Below, in pieces: positions 32,894 to 34,990 of a DNA stretch of 34,990 nt. Position 1 is the first letter of the stretch; each line of letters begins with the position of its first letter. This stretch comes from an uncultured Bacteroidales bacterium (GTDB lineage: Bacteria > Bacteroidota > Bacteroidia > Bacteroidales > UBA932), in assembly GCA_947588835.1 (NCBI GenBank), contig CANPZS010000020.1:1-34990 (forward strand). Direction: 5' to 3'. Both the position numbers and the translations under genes were made by a program. The notes under the pieces were generated by a model. It had not been told where the DNA came from and did not search any database. It saw nothing but the letters and a program-made list of their open reading frames with translations.

Positions 32894-34747
32894 ATGAAAA
32901 TTTTTAGTTCGTCATCATATCTTCCAGTCCTGGCGGCCGCGGTTTCTCTTTTTGCCGCGTCCTGTTCCGTAAAGGAAAACCCCGCCGGCAATCTTATACC
33001 CATGCCGAAAAGCGTGGAAATCACCGGAAAGTCCATGGTGAGGCCGGCTGAGACGGTGGTGCTCGGCGACGTCCCGGACGACTGGGGCGAAGAAAGGTAT
33101 TCTCTGTCGGTGTCAAAGGAAAGGATAGAGATAAGGGCCGCGTCGCCGAAGGCGGAGATTTGGGCGAGACGCACTTTGAAACAGCTTGAGGATGAAAACG
33201 GATGTTACCCTCAGGTGGAGATAGAGGACTGGCCCGAATTTCCACTGCGCGGCTTCATGTGGGATGACGGACGCAATTTCGCCGGCAAGGACATAATAAA
33301 GCATTATTTGGATTTGATGTCGGACTACAAGCTGAATCTTTTCCATTGGCATCTTACGGACTATCCGGCGTGGCGAATGGAATGCCGTTGTCATCCCGAA
33401 CTCAACGATCCGGCATATCAGCGTCCGGGACGCGACACAGGGGCTTTCTATACCTATGACGATATCCGCGAGATAATAGAATACGCCGGCAGCAAAGGGA
33501 TAACCGTCATGCCGGAGATAGACATGCCGGGCCACAGCAGCTATTTCGCCGCCGCGTTCGGCTGCGGGATGGATTCCGAAAAGGGAAAGAAGATACTTGA
33601 GGACTGCATAGACGAGTTCTGCAATGAGATACCGGCTGATATGTGTCCGTATATCCATATCGGTTCGGACGAGGTGCGCATCGGGGATCCTGAATCTTTC
33701 ATGGCATGGGCTCAGGAGACGGTACGCAGTCATGGCCGCACTACCTTTGTATGGGAGCCCGGCCTGCCGGCTGACAGCCTTTCCGTGCGTCAGATATGGC
33801 GCGACGGATCCGTCATGGAGCAGCTTTCAGCTCCGGATTTCAAGTTCGTAGATTCTTCGATGGGCTATCTGAACTATTATGATCCGCTCCTGTTTCCGGC
33901 GAAAATATTTTTCCATACGCCGTGTTATGTGGGCAGGAGCGACGAAAATGCCCTCGGAGGCATCCTGTGCATGTGGAACGACGTGCGTGTCGCGGACAAG
34001 AATCGCACTGAGCACCACAACGGGCTCGCCGCCGGTATGCTTGCCTTCGCGGAACGTTTCTGGAACGGAGGCAGGACCGCGGAAAAATATGTAGGAACCG
34101 TTCTCCCGGCGGATGGAACCGAAGAGATGCAGTCGTTCGAAGAGTTCCAGCGCAGGGTCGCATGGCACAGGGATCATCTGATACCCGAAGAACTTACATA
34201 CTGGACTCCCCTGCATGCGCCCGAATGGAAGGTGGTCTTTTCGGATCCGTCCGGCGAAACGGAAATCACGGCGTATGGCGACATACTTGACCTCGACGCC
34301 TTGTGCACCGTGCACGGCATCGATCCGGGCACGATGCCGGAATGCGTTGTACGGAGGACCATCCGTTCCGACAAGGATTGCGTGAAGTATTTCAACATAG
34401 GATTCGATTCTCCAGCCCGTTCGAACCGGATATCCGACGGCGTGCCGGCGCAGGGAGCATGGCCCAACGACGGCTATGTGTCGGTGAACGGGGAGCGCAT
34501 TTCCCCTCCCGAATGGAAGGAGCCGGGAGCGTATTCATTTCATTTCAACACTTGGGCTGCTCCCGAGGAAGAACTTCCTTATACCGATGAACAGCTGTAC
34601 TGGATGAACGATCCCGTACCGGTGAAATTGAGGAAGGGAGACAATGCCATAGAACTCGGACTCCGCCGCAAATTCCGCGGACAGCGTTTCCATGTGGCAT
34701 TCATAGAGAACGAAAAAGCGGAAAATCGGGACAAAAAAAGTCGTTAA
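32894..34747 (+). CDS. GH20 beta-N-acetylhexosaminidase, predicted lipoprotein
   Basis: A 617-residue glycoside hydrolase family 20 enzyme, removing terminal GlcNAc or GalNAc from glycans by substrate-assisted catalysis. A lipoprotein signal ends at C24 (FAASC), so it is probably anchored at the cell surface or in the periplasm. A GH20b-like domain occupies about residues 35-115. The catalytic barrel starts at FPLRGFMWDDGRNF and includes LNLFHWHLTDYPAWR, MPEIDMPGHSSYF and the catalytic pair D259-E260 in HIGSDEV. Later motifs are GGILCMWNDVR and FAERFWNGG. The last 150 residues form a C-terminal extension of unclear role. It follows lptC by 16 bases; no susC/susD pair is nearby. Confidence 0.9.
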   Translation: MKIFSSSSYLPVLAAAVSLFAASCSVKENPAGNLIPMPKSVEITGKSMVRPAETVVLGDVPDDWGEERYSLSVSKERIEIRAASPKAEIWARRTLKQLEDENGCYPQVEIEDWPEFPLRGFMWDDGRNFAGKDIIKHYLDLMSDYKLNLFHWHLTDYPAWRMECRCHPELNDPAYQRPGRDTGAFYTYDDIREIIEYAGSKGITVMPEIDMPGHSSYFAAAFGCGMDSEKGKKILEDCIDEFCNEIPADMCPYIHIGSDEVRIGDPESFMAWAQETVRSHGRTTFVWEPGLPADSLSVRQIWRDGSVMEQLSAPDFKFVDSSMGYLNYYDPLLFPAKIFFHTPCYVGRSDENALGGILCMWNDVRVADKNRTEHHNGLAAGMLAFAERFWNGGRTAEKYVGTVLPADGTEEMQSFEEFQRRVAWHRDHLIPEELTYWTPLHAPEWKVVFSDPSGETEITAYGDILDLDALCTVHGIDPGTMPECVVRRTIRSDKDCVKYFNIGFDSPARSNRISDGVPAQGAWPNDGYVSVNGERISPPEWKEPGAYSFHFNTWAAPEEELPYTDEQLYWMNDPVPVKLRKGDNAIELGLRRKFRGQRFHVAFIENEKAENRDKKSR

Positions 34748-34750
34748 TTC

Positions 34751-34990
34751 TTAGAAGCTGTTTTGAAATTATACAAAAAATCTGTTAAGCATAATCTGGA
34801 CGCAGGCCAGCTGGACCATAGCCTCAGCGGTCTCCGCCAGGAACTCATAGTCGATGGTCAGTCGGCGAAAGTTCTCCAACCAGGAGAAAGTTCTTTCGAC
34901 AATCCATCGTCTAGGAAGGACCTGGAATTTGCCGGGGCGTTCGTCAGGGCGAAGCACGATTTCGACGACCCAGCCGAACTTCCTGAACGC
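34751..34990 (-). mobile_element. IS5-family insertion sequence, right-edge partial
   Basis: The left end of an insertion sequence begins within a few bases of the GH20 stop. The segment GAAGCTGTTTTGAAATT (34754-34770) is the probable terminal inverted repeat. The other end is outside the window, so the target duplication cannot be checked. Confidence 0.7.
34769..34990 (-). CDS. IS5-family transposase, C-terminal part
   Basis: The reading frame is open to the window edge, so the gene is cut by the window rather than by a lesion. The visible 73 residues include [19 protein letters not shown], which carries the glutamate of the DDE triad, and the closing [10 protein letters not shown]. This matches the C-terminus of IS5-family (IS427/IS1031-type) transposases common in Bacteroidetes. 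Orientation is convergent with the GH20 gene. Confidence 0.85.
   Translation of the reverse strand, partial: AFRKFGWVVEIVLRPDERPGKFQVLPRRWIVERTFSWLENFRRLTIDYEFLAETAEAMVQLACVQIMLNRFFV

Noticed and set aside
1..34990. CRISPR array, rRNA genes or a complete defence system
   Set aside because: I saw no spaced direct repeats, no rRNA sequence, and no cas or toxin-antitoxin-like gene cluster; the only accessory material is at the two edges.

Overview
The window looks like a Bacteroidales chromosome, with roughly 50-55 % GC in most genes. Four things point there: a fused SecDF, the -33 TTTG / -7 TAnnTTTG promoter pattern in front of many genes, a lineage-typical gene set (FloA/NfeD, an eukaryote-like dimeric GlyRS, a lipoprotein LptC, a flavoprotein plus Fe-S subunit of succinate dehydrogenase/fumarate reductase), and an AlbA_2 protein and integrase of Bacteroidetes type. 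A gut lineage near Alistipes/Rikenellaceae is plausible, but the sequence does not prove it.

Layout. 1-1500 is the eroded end of a mobile element: a shortened, AT-rich AlbA_2 protein, a tyrosine integrase broken by several frameshifts and an internal deletion, and next to it a short sequence resembling the 3' end of a serine tRNA that may be an old attachment site. 1.5-11 kb holds floA-nfeD (minus), then secDF and dnaE followed by a ThiL-family protein that has lost most of its metal-binding residues (plus). 11-15.1 kb is a minus block with glyS and the operon sufS-sufE-sufT-folK. 15.2-20.3 kb holds ruvA, ybeY-mnmG, tonB and hflX. 20.3-25.35 kb is a minus block with sdhA-sdhB (no cytochrome b gene beside them), a secreted C45/Ntn-type hydrolase and ruvB. 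25.65-34.75 kb is all plus: mfd, coaX, an outer-membrane beta-barrel-like protein, a TPR protein, lptC and a GH20 lipoprotein. At the right edge the end of an IS5-type insertion sequence enters on the minus strand.

The most interesting reading is that the 272-base ruvB/mfd gap is the chromosomal replication origin. It has a 56-base stretch of about 12 % GC, then a cluster of DnaA-box-like 9-mers (three TTTTCAACA, one TTATCAACA). By hand-sampled counts the + strand is C-rich to its left, in both plus and minus genes, and G-rich to its right. A perfect parS-type palindrome lies 9 kb away inside mnmG, with a near-copy in sufS 2 kb further. If correct, mfd-coaX-lptC form one leading-strand arm and ruvB, sdhAB, ybeY-mnmG, suf and glyS belong to the other.

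Other points: the ThiL-like protein may not be a kinase, sdhAB starts its transcript without sdhC, and a 16-bp perfect hairpin sits inside the lptC signal-peptide codons. The genome is compact: three convergent gene pairs meet with zero or negative spacing. No CRISPR array, rRNA or intact tRNA was seen.
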